NCBI GenBank assembly: GCA_965153355.1 | Contig: OZ231126.1 | Span: 31,186,001-31,250,000 of the forward strand | Direction: 5' to 3' | DNA: 64,000 nt | Source of the DNA: Flaccisagitta enflata | Taxonomy: Eukaryota > Chaetognatha > Sagittoidea > Aphragmophora | Shown: in pieces, positions 61,471 through 64,000 of the stretch | Layout: every line of letters starts with the position of its first letter | How positions within the stretch are numbered: the first letter of the stretch is position 1 | Notes under the pieces: model-generated | The model's input: only the letters and a program-made list of their open reading frames with translations | What the model was told of the DNA's origin: nothing | Databases searched by the model: none | Translations under genes and position numbers: made by a program

Positions 61471-62062
61471 ACAATGGCCAAAAAAAAAACCGGACGCTGT
61501 TTTTTCATCAAGGATTGCTCAGTAACTAAGAAAGATAAACCCTTAAAATCCATGATGGTTTCAAAGAGCTTCGAAATATCTTTCATTTTAGCTCTCACAG
61601 AACATTGTAGCTTCAGAACTTCAGAAGTTATGATGCTTTAAAGATAACCACTCAGAAATCACGAATCTGGAATCAATATTTTTAGAGCAACCAACTTTGA
61701 ATTAATATAGCTTGTAAACGAAGAAGAATCATGATTTTTGCTTGATTCCATCTTGTAGAGAATTGAAAATACTTCAATTTTACCTTGAATTTCATTCCAT
61801 TTATTTGATTTCTTTATTGTACACAATATGTGAAACAAAAAGTGTCTTATTGTCAGGCACAGTAATTTGCTTCCAAGAAAATGGGTGTTCAATTTCAATT
61901 TTATGTCATTTCAAAACGACTTAAGCTAGAAGTTTCTGCTTGGTCTAGATTTGTAGAGTTTTTGAAGCTCTTTAAAATGCTCATAGATTTTAAGTAAAAA
62001 GTATGTGCAGTATTCAGTCAATCATGAAAAACTGAGCGTCCGGTTTTTATTTTGGCCACTGT
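61471..62062. mobile_element. TA-family palindromic element, copy 3
   Basis: ACAATGGCCAAAAAAAAAAC with 'cggacgct' at the left is mirrored by 'agcgtccggtttttattttg' with 'gccactgt' at the right, and TA lies outside both ends. Inner arms contain 'tttcaaagagcttcgaaata' and the module 'tggtctagatttgtag'. No coding capacity. Confidence 0.85.
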
Positions 62063-62099
62063 TAAATGATTCCACCTCATTCTGATATGAATCTTTGTG

Positions 62100-62254
62100 G
62101 ATCGCCAGATCCACTTAGTCCTGGGAAAGTTTTTTTTTAATTTTTTTAATTTTTAATTTTTATTTTTTTTATTTTTGTCTGTGCGTCCTTACTTTTTCTC
62201 TTTTTTTTTGCATCTTCATATTTTCTTTTTTTTCATCTATTGTACCAAGTAATC
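62100..62254. repeat. T-rich low-complexity DNA
   Basis: Poly(T) and 'tttttaattttt' runs leading into the tandem array. Confidence 0.8.
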
Positions 62255-63055
62255 TTTTTTATCCAAATGATGTGTCCTCACCTTAGTCTTTTGTTTGTAT
62301 TATTTTTTTTCTCTCTCAAGATGCCTCTACTTGTCTCTATGTAAATCTTTTGTTTCATCCATATCATTCAGTTATTTTTTTGATCCCCATAATGTGTCCT
62401 CACCTTAGTCTTTTGTTTGTGTTATTTTTTTTCTCTCAAGATGTCTCCACCTATCTCTATTTAAATCTCTTGTTTCATCTTTATCATTCATTATTTTTTT
62501 TTCATCCCCAGAATGTGTCCTCACCCTAGTCTTTTGTTTGTTTTATCTTTTTTCTTTCAAGATGTCTCTACTTATCTCTATGTAAATCTTTTGTTTTTTC
62601 ATCCATCATCAATCATATTCTGTTATCTTTTTAATCTCAAGAATGTGTCCTCACCTTAGTCTTTTGTTTGTGTTATTTTTTTTCTTTCAAGATGTCTCCA
62701 CATATCACTGTAAAGGTTTTTTGTCTTTTGCTTTCTAATCATCTATCATATTCCGTAGTTTTTTTATCCAAAGAATGTGTCCTCACCTTAGTCTTTTGTT
62801 TGTTTTTTTTCCTTTCTAGATGTCTCCACTTATCTCTATGTAAATCTTTTGTTTCATCTATATCATTCAGTAATTTTTTTTCATCCCCAGAATGTGTCCT
62901 CACCTTGGTCTTTTGATTGTTTTATTTTTTCTCTCTCAAGATGTCTCTACTTATCTTTATGTAAATCTTTTGTTTTTTCATCCTCATCATCAATCATATT
63001 CTGTAATTTTCTTTATCCCAAAAATGTGTCCCAACCTTAGTCTTTTGTTTGCGTT
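62255..63055. repeat. Tandem array, unit about 115-135 bp, about 7 copies
   Basis: Each unit has 'aatgtgtcctcaccttagtc', 'ttttgtttgtgttatttttt', 'ctctcaagatgtctccactt' and 'atctctatgtaaatcttttg'. Starts are near 62268, 62391, 62512, 62641, 62775, 62891 and 63022. The last unit is cut by an HP element after 'gcgttattttt'. Short frames across it are repeat translations. Confidence 0.93.
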
Positions 63056-63150
63056 ATTTTTAGTCGCGTGCACGCGACTCTACAACCCGCTTTGTCCGTC
63101 GGTCGGTCGGTCGGTTGGTCGGTTGGTCGGTTGGTCACACTTTACTTTTT
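63056..63150 (-). mobile_element. HP-family element, 5' part missing
   Basis: Hairpin AGTCGCGTGCACGCGACT at 63062-63079, 'ctacaacccgctttgtc', GGTCGGTTGGTC runs and 'cacactttacttttttt', then the 10 bp array instead of the 5' end. It interrupts a unit of the preceding tandem array, which shows the insertion point. Confidence 0.82.
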
Positions 63151-63169
63151 TTATCAATTTTATTTCTTT

Positions 63170-63620
63170 AAGTCACTTTTAGTCATATTAAGTCATTCTA
63201 AGTCATTCTAAGTCATTCTAAGTCATTCTAAGTCATTCTAAGTCATTCTAAGTCATTCTAAGTCATTCTAAGTCATTATTGTCATTTTAGTCAATATAGT
63301 CCTTTTCATCATTTTAAGTCATTCTAAGTCATTTTAAGTTATTTTAAGTCATTTCAAGTGATTTTAAGTCATTTCAAGTGATTTTAGGGCATTTTAAGTC
63401 ATTCCAAGTCATTTTAAGTCATTATTGTCATTTAAGTCATTATAATCCTTTTAATCATTTTCAGTCATTTTAAGTCATTTTATGTCATTATAAGTCATTA
63501 TACGGCATTATAAGTCATTTTAAGTCATTTTAAGTCATTTTTAGTCATTCTAAGTCATTCTAGGTCATCTAAGTCATTCTCAGTCCTTTTCGTCATTTTA
63601 GTCAATATAGTCATTTCACT
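63170..63620. repeat. 10 bp array (AAGTCATTYT)n
   Basis: 'aagtcattct' perfect at 63188-63277, then degenerate 'ttttaagtca' units. HP elements at 14175-14362 carry a short run of the same unit internally, so this array may have grown from the body of the HP copy to its left (inference). Confidence 0.92.
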
Positions 63621-64000
63621 TTTTATTTACATGATTATAGGTATAGGTCATTATGCAATTTTTGGTAATCAAAGGTAATTTTAGGTCATTATAGGTCATT
63701 ATGCAATTATAAGTAATCATAAGTCATTTTAGGTAATCATAGGTCATTGTTGGTAATTATAGGTCATATTGTAATTATACATAATTATAGGTCATTATAG
63801 GTTAGTAATGGTTATTATGCAATTATAGGTATTATAGGTTATTGGTAATTAAAGGTCAGTATGTAATCATAGGTAATTTTAGGTAATTATAGGTAATTAC
63901 AGGTCATTATAGGTAATAATAGGTAATTTCAGGTAATTATAGGTCATTATAAAATCATAGGTAATTATAGGTCATAATATGTAATTATAGGTCATAATAG
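63621..64000. repeat. 10 bp array (ATTATAGGTA)n, continuing off the window
   Basis: Units alternate 'ataggtcatt' and 'ataggtaatt' with length variants. The array reaches the last base. Confidence 0.92.

Noticed and set aside
62668-63182. Hydrophobic plus-strand frames resembling membrane proteins
   Set aside because: They translate the T-rich 125 bp tandem repeat and the adjoining HP element.

Overview
This is a window of eukaryotic nuclear DNA, most likely from an invertebrate animal. Genes are split by introns with GT/AG borders, coding density is very low, and microsatellites, minisatellites, palindromes and small inverted-repeat elements fill nearly all of the rest. I cannot name the species.

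Genes. Two multi-exon genes can be read, both on the minus strand. (1) The 5' end of an SLC6-type neurotransmitter transporter gene has three coding exons at 9251-9004, 7582-7492 and 7318-7169. They join in frame, carry TM1 to TM3, and continue off the left side or into exons I could not find. A second copy of the TM1-coding segment lies 24 nt downstream of the first. (2) A leucine-rich-repeat membrane protein of the trophoblast glycoprotein (TPBG/5T4/WAIF) type has seven coding exons at 48158-47856, 47668-47567, 46925-46503, 34361-34202, 33585-33505, 32134-32026 and 31599-31487. All six junctions keep the reading frame. The protein runs from internal LRRs through a C-terminal LRR cap to one transmembrane helix. 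The N-terminal cap exon and the cytoplasmic tail exon were not found. A possible decayed gene lies at 1080-1799, and weak coding-like stretches lie at 26290-26498 and 49645-50080.

Repeats, with the labels used below. HP family: 80-530 bp elements that begin AACAAGG, carry a sub-terminal motif, contain GGAC/GACC tetranucleotide runs and end in a short hairpin followed by TAAAA. The sub-terminal motif and the hairpin change together between copies. MS family: elements starting GGGCAGCGGCCCC, with inverted ends of about 55 bp and a head-to-head minisatellite of about 20 bp period, so each folds on itself. TA family: palindromic elements with TIR ACWATGGCMAAAA flanked by TA. There are also a 307 bp hAT-like MITE with 8 bp target duplications, a 2.96 kb palindrome with 9 bp target duplications whose arms are 181 bp satellite arrays, and a 3.77 kb palindrome flanked by TA with younger insertions inside.

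Layout. 1-7 kb: AT-rich DNA, simple arrays, a 570 bp tandem duplication. 7-9.3 kb: transporter exons. 9.3-31 kb: intergenic or intronic repeats of all families. 31-48.2 kb: the LRR gene, whose 12.1 kb intron (34362-46502) holds a 100 bp tandem array, GAA/CAA arrays, a 220 bp CA run and the 2.96 kb palindrome. 48.2-64 kb: microsatellites, MS and HP elements, the 3.77 kb palindrome, a 125 bp tandem array and 10 bp arrays running off the right edge. I saw no tRNA, rRNA, CRISPR or intact transposase.
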